This document shows positions 17,477 to 27,182 of a stretch of 64,000 nucleotides of DNA, in pieces. The position numbers and the translations under genes are program-made. Numbering within the stretch: position 1 is the stretch's first letter; each line of letters begins with the position of its first letter. This stretch comes from Kribbella aluminosa (lineage in GTDB: Bacteria; Actinomycetota; Actinomycetes; Propionibacteriales; Kribbellaceae). The stretch covers positions 1,736,001 to 1,800,000 of the forward strand of contig NZ_JAGINT010000002.1 in the NCBI RefSeq assembly GCF_017876295.1. The letters run 5' to 3'. The notes below the pieces were generated by a model. The model was not told the origin of the DNA and did not search any database. It was given only the letters and a program-made list of their open reading frames with translations.

Positions 17477-18396
17477 TCGCTCAAGTGGAGGAGGAGGTCG
17501 GGGTCTCGACTCCGCCGGAGACCCCGGACAGGCGCCGGCTCGCGCTGTCGGACTACCTGTGGGCGCTGCCCGCGCTGATCCTGGTCGTCGGCGTCATCCA
17601 CGCGGGCATTGCCGCCAACGCGTTCTACTCGCTGTTCGACTGGTCCGGTGTGGGCTCGCCGAGCGACTTCGTCGGGGGCGCGAACTACACGAAGCTTCTG
17701 CAGGACCCGATCTTCTGGCAGGCGTTGCGCAACACGCTCGTCTTCGCGGTGGCGACGGTCGCGATCCAGCTCACCCTCGGCCTCGCACTGGCGGTCCTGG
17801 TACGCACCAAGGTACGGCTGCGGGGCCTGCTGCGGACGATGGTCTTCGTCCCTGTGGTCCTCGCACCGGCGGTGGTCGCCACGTCGTTCCGCATCCTGCT
17901 GACACCGGACGGCGGCTTCAACCATCTGTTGTGGGGCCTAGGGCTGGGCGGATTCGATCAGGCCTGGCTGGCAGACCCGAGGACGGCGTTCGGCGCGATC
18001 ATCCTGATCAACGTCTGGCAGTACACCGGCTACAGCTTCCTGATCTACGACGCCGCGATCGGGCAGATCGATCGCGGGCTGTTCGAGGCCGCCCGCATCG
18101 ACGGCGCGACGACCTGGCAGCTGAACACTGCGGTGGTGGCTCCGATGCTGCGCGGCTCGCACCTCGTGCTGATCGTGCTCGGCTTCATCAGCTCGCTGAA
18201 GATGTTCGATCTCGTCTTCCTGACGACCGGTGGCGGTCCGGGTACGACGACGCAGGTGCTGACCGGCTACATCTACAAGCAGGTGATCGCGCAGTTCCAT
18301 GCCGGGTACGGCGCCGCCCTGTCGATCGTGCTGGTGCTGACAGCGCTGGTCTTCTCGATCCTGCAGGTTCGTCTCTCGACCAGCGAAAGCCGGTGA
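17473..18396 (+). CDS. Sugar ABC transporter permease, MalF type (importer 2)
   Basis: A 307-residue permease with a short cytoplasmic N-terminus, six membrane segments and the EAA loop EAARIDGATTWQLNTAVVAP near residue 204. It overlaps the binding-protein stop by four bases and is followed after four bases by the second permease. Confidence 0.93.
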   Translation: MIAQVEEEVGVSTPPETPDRRRLALSDYLWALPALILVVGVIHAGIAANAFYSLFDWSGVGSPSDFVGGANYTKLLQDPIFWQALRNTLVFAVATVAIQLTLGLALAVLVRTKVRLRGLLRTMVFVPVVLAPAVVATSFRILLTPDGGFNHLLWGLGLGGFDQAWLADPRTAFGAIILINVWQYTGYSFLIYDAAIGQIDRGLFEAARIDGATTWQLNTAVVAPMLRGSHLVLIVLGFISSLKMFDLVFLTTGGGPGTTTQVLTGYIYKQVIAQFHAGYGAALSIVLVLTALVFSILQVRLSTSESR

Positions 18397-18400
18397 CGGC

Positions 18401-19189
18401 ATGTTCCAGTTCCAGCGGCTGCCGGGTCGCGTGCTCAGCCAGATCCTCGTGCTGGTCGCGCTCGTCGTGCTCGTCGTCCCGCTCGTGCTCATCGTCAAGG
18501 AATCCCTGGCCGGCGAGGGCTTGACCAACTACACGCTCGTCCTCTCGTCGACACCGTTCGTGCGGTTCTTCGCGAACAGCCTGATCGTCTCGGTGTCGAC
18601 CGTGGTCCTCGTCATGTACCTCGGACTCAGCGCGTCCTACGGCTTCGCCGTACTGCGGCCGCGGGGCTCGACGATCGGAGCCGTGGTCATCCTGACCGGG
18701 CTCGCGCTGCCCGCGATCGCGCTCGTCGTTCCGTTGTACTACGTCGTCGAAGCGATCGGACTGCTCGACACCTACTGGTCGGTGATCATCCCGCTGACGG
18801 TGATCTCGATCCCGTTCGGAGTGCTTGTCAGCAGCAACTACATTCGCGGGCTGCCGGCCGAGCTCTACGAGGCCGGCCGGCTCGACGGGGCGAACTCCTG
18901 GCAGTTCTTCTGGCAGATCCTGGTCCCGATCTGCCGGCCGATCCTGTCCGTCGTCGCGATCTTCACCTTCCTCGCCGCGTGGAACGAGTACCTGCTGCCG
19001 CTGCTGTTCATCCAGTCGACCGATCTGCAGGTGCTCACCCAGGTTCCGACGTACTTCCAGAGCGAACGACTGGTGGACACCCCGAAGATCTTCGCCGCGA
19101 ACATCCTGATCTCGCTGCCCGTCGTCGTGCTCTTCGTCGTCCTGCAGAAGACCTTCCGCACCGGCGTCTCGGCCGGTGCCGTCAAATGA
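18401..19189 (+). CDS. Sugar ABC transporter permease, MalG type (importer 2)
   Basis: A 262-residue partner permease with six membrane segments and a slightly diverged EAA loop, EAGRLDGANSWQFFWQILVP, near residue 156. It sits between the MalF-type permease and the WbsX/GH99-like gene, 17 bases before the latter. No ATPase is present in the operon. Confidence 0.93.
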   Translation: MFQFQRLPGRVLSQILVLVALVVLVVPLVLIVKESLAGEGLTNYTLVLSSTPFVRFFANSLIVSVSTVVLVMYLGLSASYGFAVLRPRGSTIGAVVILTGLALPAIALVVPLYYVVEAIGLLDTYWSVIIPLTVISIPFGVLVSSNYIRGLPAELYEAGRLDGANSWQFFWQILVPICRPILSVVAIFTFLAAWNEYLLPLLFIQSTDLQVLTQVPTYFQSERLVDTPKIFAANILISLPVVVLFVVLQKTFRTGVSAGAVK

Positions 19190-19206
19190 ACCAAGGAGTC
19201 CCATCG

Positions 19207-20340
19207 ATGGATCGACCGAAGATACTCGCGTACTACTTCCCGGATTGGCACCGCGATCCGCGGAACGCGAAGTGGTTCGGCCAGGACTGGGACGAGTGGA
19301 AGCTCCTCGAAGCGGCGAAGCCGCGGTTCGACGGGCACCGGCAACCGCGCAGCCCGATCGACGGCCCGTTCGACGAGGCCACGCCGGCCGCGGCGGAACA
19401 CCAGATCCGGCTCGCCAAGGAGTACGGCGTCGACGGATTCCTGGTCGACTACTACTGGTACGACGACGGCCCGTATCTCCAGGCGGCCCTCGACGACGGT
19501 CTGCTCGCGGCCCGCAACAGCGACGACATCACGTTCGCGTTGATGTGGGCGAACCACGAGCTCGTCGACATCTTCCCGCACGACGACCCGGCCAACGACT
19601 CGCCGCGGCGGCTCAAGAACGGCGCGGTCGATCGGGTCGCCTTCGAGAAGCTGGCCAGGCACGTGATCGACGCGTACTTCGCGCGCCCGAACTACCTCAC
19701 CGTCGACGGCCGGCCGTGGTTGTCGGTCTACGAGCTCGGCAACCTCATCGCCGGTCTCGGCGGTGTCGAGGAGACAGCGGACGCGTTGCAGTGGTTCGAC
19801 GAACAGACCCGGCTGGCCGGCTTCGAGGGGCTGCACCTGGATGCGGTGATCTGGGGCGTCGGCGTACTCCCGGCAGCGATCACGCTCGACAAGCCGGCCG
19901 AGTTGGTGCAGAAGCTAGGCTTCCGGTCCGCGACCTCCTACGTCTGGGTGCACCACGCCGACGTCGGCGGGTTCGACTTCCCGCGGTCCGGGATCGACGG
20001 GCTGCGCGCTGCGGCCTTCGCCGAGTACGAGCGGTACGCCGCGGAGCTCGACGTACCGTTCTATCCGAATGTGACCGTCGGGTGGGATCCGAGCCCACGC
20101 ACCGACCAGAGCCGCGAGTTCGTGCGCGGCCGGTACCCGTGGACGACGACGTTCGATCCCTCGCCCCAGGACTTTGAGTACGGGCTGCTGCTGGCCAAGT
20201 CCTTTCTCGAACGGCACCGGCAACCGCATCCGATCATCACCGTCAACGCCTGGAACGAGTGGACCGAGGGTTCGGCGCTGCTCCCCGACAGCCACAATGG
20301 CTACGGCTTTCTCGAGATGATCCGGGATGTGTTCGGCTAG
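19207..20340 (+). CDS. WbsX/GH99-like glycoside hydrolase domain protein
   Basis: A 377-residue cytoplasmic protein (AAGGAG before ATG, no signal). It begins ILAYYFPDWHRDPRNAKWFG and carries the family traits DEWKLLEAAKPRFDGHRQPR near residue 32, YGVDGFLVDYYWYDDG near 75, and the C-terminal NAWNEWTEGSALLPD near 348. This matches the WbsX (glycosyltransferase WbsX/GH99-like TIM-barrel) family. GH99 members are endo-mannosidases, but many WbsX proteins have no proven activity. Between an importer and a GH2 enzyme, a role in breaking down the imported oligosaccharide is more likely than synthesis. Confidence 0.85.
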   Translation: MDRPKILAYYFPDWHRDPRNAKWFGQDWDEWKLLEAAKPRFDGHRQPRSPIDGPFDEATPAAAEHQIRLAKEYGVDGFLVDYYWYDDGPYLQAALDDGLLAARNSDDITFALMWANHELVDIFPHDDPANDSPRRLKNGAVDRVAFEKLARHVIDAYFARPNYLTVDGRPWLSVYELGNLIAGLGGVEETADALQWFDEQTRLAGFEGLHLDAVIWGVGVLPAAITLDKPAELVQKLGFRSATSYVWVHHADVGGFDFPRSGIDGLRAAAFAEYERYAAELDVPFYPNVTVGWDPSPRTDQSREFVRGRYPWTTTFDPSPQDFEYGLLLAKSFLERHRQPHPIITVNAWNEWTEGSALLPDSHNGYGFLEMIRDVFG

Positions 20341-20351
20341 TGGGAGGGAAG

Positions 20352-21407
20352 TTGGCGAAGAACGTCACGATCAAGGACGTCGCCGCGCTCGCGGGGGTGT
20401 CGATCGGCACGGTGTCGAACTACATCAACGGCACCAAGACGGTGGCCGAGGCGACCCGGGCGCGGATCGACCGCGCGATCGAGGAGACCCGGTTCGTTCC
20501 CAACCGCGCCGTCCGTACGCTGCGGGGGAACCGTACGCACACGTTGGGACTGCTCGTTCCGGACGCCGCGAACCCCTACTTCACCGAGATCGCACGCGGG
20601 GTCGAAGACGTCGCCCGGAGCCGCGGCTTCGTGCTGGTGTACTGCGACACCGCAGGCGACCCGGTCCGCCAGGGCGTGTACGTGCGCAACCTGGCCGAGA
20701 TGCGGGCCGGCGGCCTGATCATCGCGTCGGCGACCGCGGAGCCACCGGACCTCGGCGATCTCGAGTCCATCGGCACTCCGATCGTCGTCCTGGGGCACGA
20801 AGGAATGGCGCTGACGTCGTCGGCGGTCATCGTCGATCAGCACCGGGGCGGCTTCCTGGCGATGAAGCATCTGCTCGACCTGGGCCACCGGCACGTACTG
20901 TTCGCCGGTGGTCCCGGCGGCGATCTCGTCCTGAAGGCGCGCTTCGAGGGTGCGCTGCTCGCGATCGAAGCGGCCGGCGAGGATCCCGCGTTGCTGCAGC
21001 GCGCCGACGCGGCCGGCCGGACGGTGCGCGAGCGCAGCGAGCTGGCCGGCCTCATCACGGCGATGCGGCCCCGGCCGACTGCCGTCCTCTGCGGCAACGA
21101 CATGATCGCGATCGCGATCGTCAACAAACTCATCCGGGACGGCTGGTCGGTCCCCGGCGACATCGCGATCGTCGGGTACGACGACATCGGCGAAGCACAG
21201 CTGGCCGTCGTCCCGCTGACCACGATCCGGCAACCGGGGCACGACATCGGCGAGTCGGCGGCCCGTCTCCTCTTCGAGACCTCCGACGACCCGACCCGGC
21301 CGCACCGGCAGGTCACCTTCACACCGGAGCTCGTCGTCCGCGCGTCAACGATTCAACAAGGGAGTCGAATGACATGGCGATCACCAGATCAAGGTTCCTC
21401 AGGGTAG
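20352..21407 (+). CDS. LacI family transcriptional regulator
   Basis: About 351 residues. A TTG start with GGGAGG six bases upstream is preferred, giving LAKNVTIKDVAALAGVSIGT, the LacI-type helix-turn-helix, then SNYINGTKTVAEATRARI and a hinge. The periplasmic-binding-like sensor domain has HTLGLLVPDAANPYF near 60, FAGGPGG near 185, and the late segment IAIVGYDDIGEAQLAVVPLTTIRQP near 275. It sits inside the operon that carries LacI-type operators upstream of its first gene, so autoregulation is expected. Its 3' end overlaps the GH2 gene by 34 bases. Confidence 0.92.
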   Translation: MAKNVTIKDVAALAGVSIGTVSNYINGTKTVAEATRARIDRAIEETRFVPNRAVRTLRGNRTHTLGLLVPDAANPYFTEIARGVEDVARSRGFVLVYCDTAGDPVRQGVYVRNLAEMRAGGLIIASATAEPPDLGDLESIGTPIVVLGHEGMALTSSAVIVDQHRGGFLAMKHLLDLGHRHVLFAGGPGGDLVLKARFEGALLAIEAAGEDPALLQRADAAGRTVRERSELAGLITAMRPRPTAVLCGNDMIAIAIVNKLIRDGWSVPGDIAIVGYDDIGEAQLAVVPLTTIRQPGHDIGESAARLLFETSDDPTRPHRQVTFTPELVVRASTIQQGSRMTWRSPDQGSSG

Positions 21408-23896
21408 CGACGGCACTCGTCACCGCGTTCGCGCTGGCGAGTGTCGCGGCGCCGCCCGGACATGCCTCAGGTGTCACCACCTGGAGCGGAGCCACGCCCC
21501 CGCTACCGACGCCGTGGACATCGCAGGTGTCGCCAACGAACGCGTTGCCGGACTACCCGCGCCCGCAGCTCGCCCGACCGACCGCCGCATCGCCGACCTG
21601 GACGAACCTCAACGGACTCTGGCAATTCGCCGCCTGGGACGGCTTCAGCACGATCCCCTTCGGCCGGAGCCTCGGCGGGAAGGTCCTCGTGCCGTATCCG
21701 ATCGAGTCGGTGCTGTCCGGCGTACAGAAGCACTACGACTACATGCTCTATCGCCGCACGGTCGACGTCCCGAAGTCGTACACCAAGGACGGTCGGCACG
21801 TCCGGTTGAACTTCGGCGCGGTCACGTACGACGCCACCGTCTTCGTCAACGGTCAGCAAGTCGCGCGGCATCTCGGCGGGTACGACGCGTTCAGCGCCGA
21901 CATCACCAGCGCGCTCACGGCGACCGGGCCGCAGGAAATCATCGTCGCCGTTCACTCGCCCGTCGACAGCGAACACATCCCGGTCGGCAAGCAGCGGCTC
22001 GCTCCGGGTCCACTCGGCGGCGTGTGGTTCACGGCGTCGTCGGGCATCTGGCAGACGGTCTGGCTGGAGCCCGTGGAGTCCACGAGTATCGCGAGCTTCA
22101 CCGCGACTCCTGACGTCGACACCGGGTCGTTCGCGGTCACCGCGACGTACAACGGGGATGCCGGCGGCGCCCGCCTTTCGGTCGACGTCTTCGACGGTAC
22201 GAAGAAGGTGGCGTCCGGCGGCGGCCTGGCCGGCGCCCCGATGAAGCTCGTCGTACCCAACCCTCATCTGTGGACACCGGACGATCCGCACCTGTACACG
22301 TTCAAGGCTCGCCTGAAGTCCGACACCGTGGAGAGTTACGCCGGGCTGCGCCAGATCTCCGTCGAGAACGTCGGCGGTAAGCAGCGGGTGACGCTCAACC
22401 ACAAGCCGACGTTCCTGCTCGGCACTCTCGACCAGGGATTCTGGCCGGACGGCATCTACACGGCGCCGACGGATGCGGCACTCAAGTTCGACCTGCAGAA
22501 GACGAAGGACCTCGGCTTCAACACCATCCGCAAGCACATCAAGATCGAGCCGGCACGCTGGTACTACTGGGCGGACAAACTCGGCCTGATGGTCTGGCAG
22601 GACATTCCCTCGATGACGCCGGAGAGCAGCGGCAGCTTGACCACCGGCGAGAAGGCGAACTTCCGCGCCGAGGCGAGCCGGATCGTCGCTCAACTGCGCA
22701 ACGTGACCTCGATCATCGGCTGGATCCCTTTCAACGAGGGCTGGGGGCAGTGGTCGGTGCAGGCCGCCGCCGACGTCGGAACCCAGCTCAAGGCACAGGA
22801 TCCCTCCCGCCTGATGGACGAGCGAAGCGGATCCAACTGCTGCTATACGCCAGGCGATCCGGGCGGTGGAGACATCATCGACTGGCATGTCTATCCCGGT
22901 CCGGCGTTGCCGGCTCCGGATGCGCATCGCGCCTCGATGGACGGCGAGCACGGCAGCTACAACTACTCCGTCGAGGGCCATCGGTGGCCTGGTGCGCCCA
23001 CGGATCTCTGGAACTCCGTGGACAGCAACGCGGCCCTCACTGATGCGTACGTCGCCAACACCGCAGTACTTCGGGACCAGGGAGCGCCGTACGGACTGTC
23101 GGGTTCGGTGTACACCGAGATCACCGACATCGAAGGCGAACAACCGGGCCTGCTGACCTACGACCGTGCCTACGAGAAGGTGGACGAGCAGCGAGTACGC
23201 ACGGTCAACCAAGAGGTGATCGCGGCCGCCACCAAAGCGCCACCGACACCGCCGGAGGGGACGCCTGGTCTCAAGGGCGTCGACGCCTGGACCTTTGACG
23301 AGGGCTCCGGTACGTCGGTAGCCGATGCGGTCGGTACGAACCCTCTCAGTCTGACGGGCGGGTACCAATGGGCCGGCGGTCTTGCCGGTGGAGCGATCCA
23401 GTTCGGCGGCAACGGCTCCGCGGCCACGGCAGGCCCGGTCCTCAGGACCGACGAGCGCAACTACAGCGTGTCCGCGTGGGTTCGCTTCAACCAGCTGGGT
23501 GGGGGCTTTCAGACGGTCGTCGGCGAGGACGGCGAGCAGAACAGCGCCTTCTTCCTCCAGTGGTCGGGAGCTGACCAACGCCTTGCCTTCGCTGCACTGG
23601 GAACCCGCGCTGTTGCAAGGGACATCACTGTGCAACCGGGCCGGTGGTACCACCTCGTCGGCGTGCGTGATCTCACCGCCTCGACACTGACGATCTACGT
23701 GGACGGACAGCAGGCGGGATCGACGTCAGTGCTCGGCTTCGGCGACAAGGCGACGGGTCCGTTGACAGTCGGGCGGGGCCGCTTCGGCGGCGGACCTGTC
23801 GACTTCCTCAACGGGAGCGTCGACGGAGTACGCGTGTTCGACCGCGCGCTGTCTGCGGAGGAGGTAGCGGCCCTCTTCGCTCAGAACGGATCCTGA
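21374..23896 (+). CDS. Secreted GH2 family glycosidase with C-terminal LamG domain
   Basis: An 840-residue exported enzyme with a Sec signal ending near HAS at residue 32. Residues about 45-235 form the GH2 sugar-binding jelly roll (NLNGLWQF, VLVPYPIES, YRRTVDVPKSY, GGYDAFSADIT). An Ig-like domain follows, then the TIM barrel (about 350-610) with the acid/base glutamate in IPFNEGWGQW at residue 455 and a later GSVYTEITDIEGE that probably carries the nucleophile. Residues about 640-840 are a LamG/concanavalin-like binding domain (WTFDEGSGTSVADAVG, VSAWVRFNQ, DGVRVFDRALSAEEVAALF). It likely attacks a polymer outside the cell and feeds importer 2. Substrate is open (galactoside, mannoside or glucuronide). 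Confidence 0.9.
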   Translation: MAITRSRFLRVATALVTAFALASVAAPPGHASGVTTWSGATPPLPTPWTSQVSPTNALPDYPRPQLARPTAASPTWTNLNGLWQFAAWDGFSTIPFGRSLGGKVLVPYPIESVLSGVQKHYDYMLYRRTVDVPKSYTKDGRHVRLNFGAVTYDATVFVNGQQVARHLGGYDAFSADITSALTATGPQEIIVAVHSPVDSEHIPVGKQRLAPGPLGGVWFTASSGIWQTVWLEPVESTSIASFTATPDVDTGSFAVTATYNGDAGGARLSVDVFDGTKKVASGGGLAGAPMKLVVPNPHLWTPDDPHLYTFKARLKSDTVESYAGLRQISVENVGGKQRVTLNHKPTFLLGTLDQGFWPDGIYTAPTDAALKFDLQKTKDLGFNTIRKHIKIEPARWYYWADKLGLMVWQDIPSMTPESSGSLTTGEKANFRAEASRIVAQLRNVTSIIGWIPFNEGWGQWSVQAAADVGTQLKAQDPSRLMDERSGSNCCYTPGDPGGGDIIDWHVYPGPALPAPDAHRASMDGEHGSYNYSVEGHRWPGAPTDLWNSVDSNAALTDAYVANTAVLRDQGAPYGLSGSVYTEITDIEGEQPGLLTYDRAYEKVDEQRVRTVNQEVIAAATKAPPTPPEGTPGLKGVDAWTFDEGSGTSVADAVGTNPLSLTGGYQWAGGLAGGAIQFGGNGSAATAGPVLRTDERNYSVSAWVRFNQLGGGFQTVVGEDGEQNSAFFLQWSGADQRLAFAALGTRAVARDITVQPGRWYHLVGVRDLTASTLTIYVDGQQAGSTSVLGFGDKATGPLTVGRGRFGGGPVDFLNGSVDGVRVFDRALSAEEVAALFAQNGS

Positions 23897-24021
23897 GGTG
23901 AACAGTCACCAGCGCCCGGGTTGCGCGGTCCGCGCGTCGACCACGTGACCACCGAGTTCTCCGAGTAGGAGGTCTCCGAGCGCACCGACATCGACGGTGA
24001 CCTCGCCACCCGGTTCAGCGA

Positions 24022-25584
24022 CTACCAGAAATCGGGAACCCTCGACGGCCGGCCGGCTGCTGGTCGTTCGGCTGCGCCGATCGTCGGGGGACGGTTGGCG
24101 GGGACGGGTCGGCCGAAGACGTCGCGGCCGCCGTTGCCCGGGATGATCGTGCCGGCGTGAAGCGCGGGGGAGCCGGTCAGGACGTGATACCCGTCGAGGT
24201 CGTCGATGCCTGTTGCGCTACGGGGGGTGTTCAGTAGCGGGTCGGCGGTTGATCCGCCGGGGTTGTCGACGGTGCCGGTGACGCCGTACAGGAGGTTGTG
24301 GGTGGTGCGTACGGCGGTGCCGGGCTGGAGGCGCATCGCCGCGGTGCCGGATCCTTCTTTGGTCACGAGGTTGTTGTCGAAGCGGACGTTGTGCGGTGCT
24401 GTGGTGTTCTCGTTGATCACTGTCATCGATCGCCCGGGGCCGACGTAGATCGTGTTGTTGTAGACGTGTGCACTCTCGAGTCCGCCGGAGCACATCTCGA
24501 CGCCGCGGTAGGAGTCGTTCTGGCTGATGTTGTACCGGATCACGGCGTTCGCGACGCGGCCTGCGGCGTTGCACAGGAGCAGGAATCCGCCGGCGTTGTC
24601 GTGGCTGTAGTTGTACTCGAAGGTCGTACCGTCGGTGCCTTGGTCGACGTCGAAGGCCATCCCGTCGCGGGTGGTGGTCCCGCCGGAGACCTCGTTGTGG
24701 CGGAAGGTCGTGCCGTCGGAGTTCCACGGCCACAGGCCGGCGTTGTAGCCGGCGGAGCGGCGCTGGAACCCGGCGATGTGGTTGCCCTCGACAACGGCGT
24801 CGCGTGCGGTCAGGATCACGATGCCGTCGCCGCCGATGTCGCTGACCTGGTTGTTCCGAACCACGATGCCGGTGTTCGGGGTCCATGGTTTGGTGTACGG
24901 CGCGGTGCTGCCGGCCTGGGCGCGTTGTTCCCATTGCGAAACGACGAGCCGGATGCCGCCGCGGTTGACGCCGGCGACGCGGTTGCCGACGACGCGGACA
25001 TCGTCGAAGCTGCTGGGCCGTTCGTCGCCGGTGACGGAGAAGAGGATGCCGTCGCTTCCCGAGGTGCTCTTGGTGTCGTCGCCCCAGATGTCGTGGACGT
25101 CGAGGTTCTGCAGTACGTAGTGCCGGCCTTGGCCGTAGTTCTCGAGCTGGACATGGACGCCGCGCCGGTTGGAGCCGGGCGCGGCGCCGTTGGTGATCTC
25201 GAGGTCGCGGAGCTCGATCCACTGTGTGTTGCGCAGCAGGACCGTGTCCGGTGCGCCCGCGCCGTCGATCACCGGCTGCGCGCCAGGGCCGTAGGCGCCG
25301 ATCTGGATCGGCGCACCGGGGCGGCCTTCCCCGGACGGGGCGAGGGTTCCGGTGCAGCGTGAGCCGCGCCGGAACAGTACGAGCTGACCCGGACGGAGAC
25401 GGGTCGCGTTCACGGCGGCGAGGCTCGTGACCGGTCGTGCGGCCGAGCCGTCGCCGGGCGCGGTGGCGCTGCAGTCGACGTGGATCGTGCCCGGGCCGGC
25501 GGCTGTGGCGGGCGCCGCCGGAGCGACGACAGCCAGGCAGACCGCGGCCACGGCAAGGGAAGCGGGTGAACGGAACCTGGTCAC
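24022..25584 (-). CDS. Secreted right-handed beta-helix protein (pectate lyase-like fold)
   Basis: A 520-residue exported protein starting at GTG with GGAGG seven bases upstream. A Sec signal ends near ATA-AGP at residue 29. The mature part opens IHVDCSATAPGDGSAARPVTSL, then shows repeated Asn-rich rungs such as IVVRNNQVSDIGGDGIVIL, VVEGNHIAGF, TFEYNYSHDNAGGFLLL and VIRYNISQND, typical of parallel beta-helices of the pectin lyase superfamily. Such proteins are polysaccharide lyases, hydrolases or binding proteins; a specific activity is not evident. It diverges from importer 3, whose binding-protein gene starts 290 bases away, so both may share a regulated intergenic region. Confidence 0.87.
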   Translation of the reverse strand: MTRFRSPASLAVAAVCLAVVAPAAPATAAGPGTIHVDCSATAPGDGSAARPVTSLAAVNATRLRPGQLVLFRRGSRCTGTLAPSGEGRPGAPIQIGAYGPGAQPVIDGAGAPDTVLLRNTQWIELRDLEITNGAAPGSNRRGVHVQLENYGQGRHYVLQNLDVHDIWGDDTKSTSGSDGILFSVTGDERPSSFDDVRVVGNRVAGVNRGGIRLVVSQWEQRAQAGSTAPYTKPWTPNTGIVVRNNQVSDIGGDGIVILTARDAVVEGNHIAGFQRRSAGYNAGLWPWNSDGTTFRHNEVSGGTTTRDGMAFDVDQGTDGTTFEYNYSHDNAGGFLLLCNAAGRVANAVIRYNISQNDSYRGVEMCSGGLESAHVYNNTIYVGPGRSMTVINENTTAPHNVRFDNNLVTKEGSGTAAMRLQPGTAVRTTHNLLYGVTGTVDNPGGSTADPLLNTPRSATGIDDLDGYHVLTGSPALHAGTIIPGNGGRDVFGRPVPANRPPTIGAAERPAAGRPSRVPDFW

Positions 25585-25735
25585 GAGAAGACCTCCGCGG
25601 GCGGTTATGAGGTGAGTGCTAGTGACGTATTCCCCAGAACTACGTGCATAAACGCGCATTGCGCCTGAATGTGCCCGGGACGACTGCTCTCGGATCAGGT
25701 GGCGTGTCCTGCGGCGTCTCCAGGAACACGAAAGT

Positions 25736-25753
25736 CCAAGACTTGATTCTTGG
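25736..25753. promoter_or_regulatory. Inverted repeat in beta-helix/importer 3 intergenic region
   Basis: CCAAGA-CTTGAT-TCTTGG forms a six-base inverted repeat. It contains part of the decamer GATTCTTGGG (25745-25754), which also occurs, on the opposite strand, just upstream of the AraC gene (29903-29912). This makes it a candidate binding site for that AraC regulator. Confidence 0.4.
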
Positions 25754-25874
25754 GAGTCCATTCCGCCGATGACAGGCGTGTCTCACTGTGGCTAGACCCG
25801 GACGGAAGTCCATGCCCGCATCCGAACGCCGGCGGAGGCGTTGACCGCCTACGCCTCGAAGAGAGCGAGAGCCG

Positions 25875-27182
25875 ATGACCCGTTCCCCTGCGTCCCGGCC
25901 GCTCAGCAGGCGGGCCCTGCTGGGCGGCGCCGCTGCGCTCGGAGCAGCTGCCGCCACTGGCGGACTGTCAGGTTGTGGCTCACCTGCCTCGCTCTCCGCG
26001 GACCCGAGCGAGCTGGTGCTGTGGTACTGGAACCGTGCGGTGACGCCGGAGCTCCTGGCGCAGGCCGCCGAGCACATCCCCGGCAGTCCCGGTCGTCGTG
26101 TCCGTGGAGACCTCATCGGTGCCGGCTTCGACACCAAGCTACGGACGAGCCTGGCAGGTGATGCCTACATCCCGAACATTACGCTGATCAATTCCAACTG
26201 CGCGCTGTACTTCCCGAACGAATCCCTGTTTCTCGACTTCTCCGAGCTCGGTGCAGCGCAGTACCGCGACCTGTACTACCCGTGGAAGTTGAAGCTGGGC
26301 ACGACCCCGTCCGGCCGGTTGTGCTTCTGGCCGCTCGACACCGGTCCGACCGGCTTCTACTACCGGGCGGACCTGTTCGACAAGGCCGGGCTACCGTCTG
26401 CGCCCGACAAGGTCAGCGCCGCGATCCGTACCTGGGACCAGTGGATCGAGCTCGGCCGGGAACTCCGGGCCAACGGCGGACCGGCGATGGTCAACTCCGC
26501 CGCTGTCGTCTTCGGGCAATTCATCAACGCCAGCCCCGAGCGCTACTTCGACGAGCAGGACCGCCCGATCTTCGCAGCCGAAGGCAGCGCCGTACGGCGA
26601 GCCTGGGACACGGCGGTCAAAGCCGTCGACGCCGGGATCACCGGCAACCAGCAGACCGCGACCGGTCAGAACTCCGCCTGGGTGACCGGTGCGACGGCTG
26701 GGCACATCGAGGCTGTCTGGTGGGCGGAAATCCTCGGTGACACCGCACCGAAGACCAAGGGCCTCTGGCGGATCGCGGATCAACCGGTGGCGCCGGGGAA
26801 CAGCGGTGGATCGTTCGTCGCCATTCCCCGGTCCTGCAAGGATCCCGAGGCTGCCTTCAACTTCACCACCTGGTTGACCAGTCCGGCGAACCAGGCCGTG
26901 GCGTTCAACAAGATCCAGCTGTTCCCGTCCTCGCCGGCGTCGTTCGAGCGGGGTGGCCTGCGTGCCGATGCAACGTTCTTCGGCAGCCAGAACATGCTGC
27001 GGTTCTTCTCCGACGCCGCTCGAAGAGTGCCGTCGACCTTCGTCAGTACCTACGAGAGTCAGGTTGAGGCCTTTGCCGCCGAGCTCGCGAACGTGGAGAG
27101 CGGTGGCAAGGCCCCGGAGCAGGCCTGGGAGGACGCGGTCGCCCAGGTGAACCGCGTGCTGAAGAAGCGAGGAGTGATCTGA
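25875..27182 (+). CDS. Sugar ABC transporter substrate-binding lipoprotein (importer 3)
   Basis: A 435-residue binding protein exported by the Tat system: LSRRALLGGAAALG gives the twin-arginine motif and LSGC the lipobox near residue 34. The mature part has ELVLWYWNRAVTPE, GRLCFWPLDTGPTGFYYRADLFDKAG near 148 and a binding-site-like QNSAWVTGATAGHIEAVWWAE near 262. The stop overlaps the first permease start by one base (TGATG). Its neighbours are the divergent beta-helix protein and the AraC regulator downstream. The ligand is unknown. Confidence 0.92.
   Translation: MTRSPASRPLSRRALLGGAAALGAAAATGGLSGCGSPASLSADPSELVLWYWNRAVTPELLAQAAEHIPGSPGRRVRGDLIGAGFDTKLRTSLAGDAYIPNITLINSNCALYFPNESLFLDFSELGAAQYRDLYYPWKLKLGTTPSGRLCFWPLDTGPTGFYYRADLFDKAGLPSAPDKVSAAIRTWDQWIELGRELRANGGPAMVNSAAVVFGQFINASPERYFDEQDRPIFAAEGSAVRRAWDTAVKAVDAGITGNQQTATGQNSAWVTGATAGHIEAVWWAEILGDTAPKTKGLWRIADQPVAPGNSGGSFVAIPRSCKDPEAAFNFTTWLTSPANQAVAFNKIQLFPSSPASFERGGLRADATFFGSQNMLRFFSDAARRVPSTFVSTYESQVEAFAAELANVESGGKAPEQAWEDAVAQVNRVLKKRGVI

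Noticed and set aside
20327-21373. Possible fusion of an upstream region to the GH2 protein
   Set aside because: The extra part is the LacI gene read in another frame. The signal peptide begins at the ATG at 21374.
21503-23653. Minus-strand open frame of about 716 codons
   Set aside because: Antisense shadow of the GH2-LamG gene, with low-complexity Arg/Asp/Val composition.
23897-24021. Possible gene fragment between the GH2 and beta-helix genes
   Set aside because: Short coding-like words appear but are broken by stops and have no start or homology cue.
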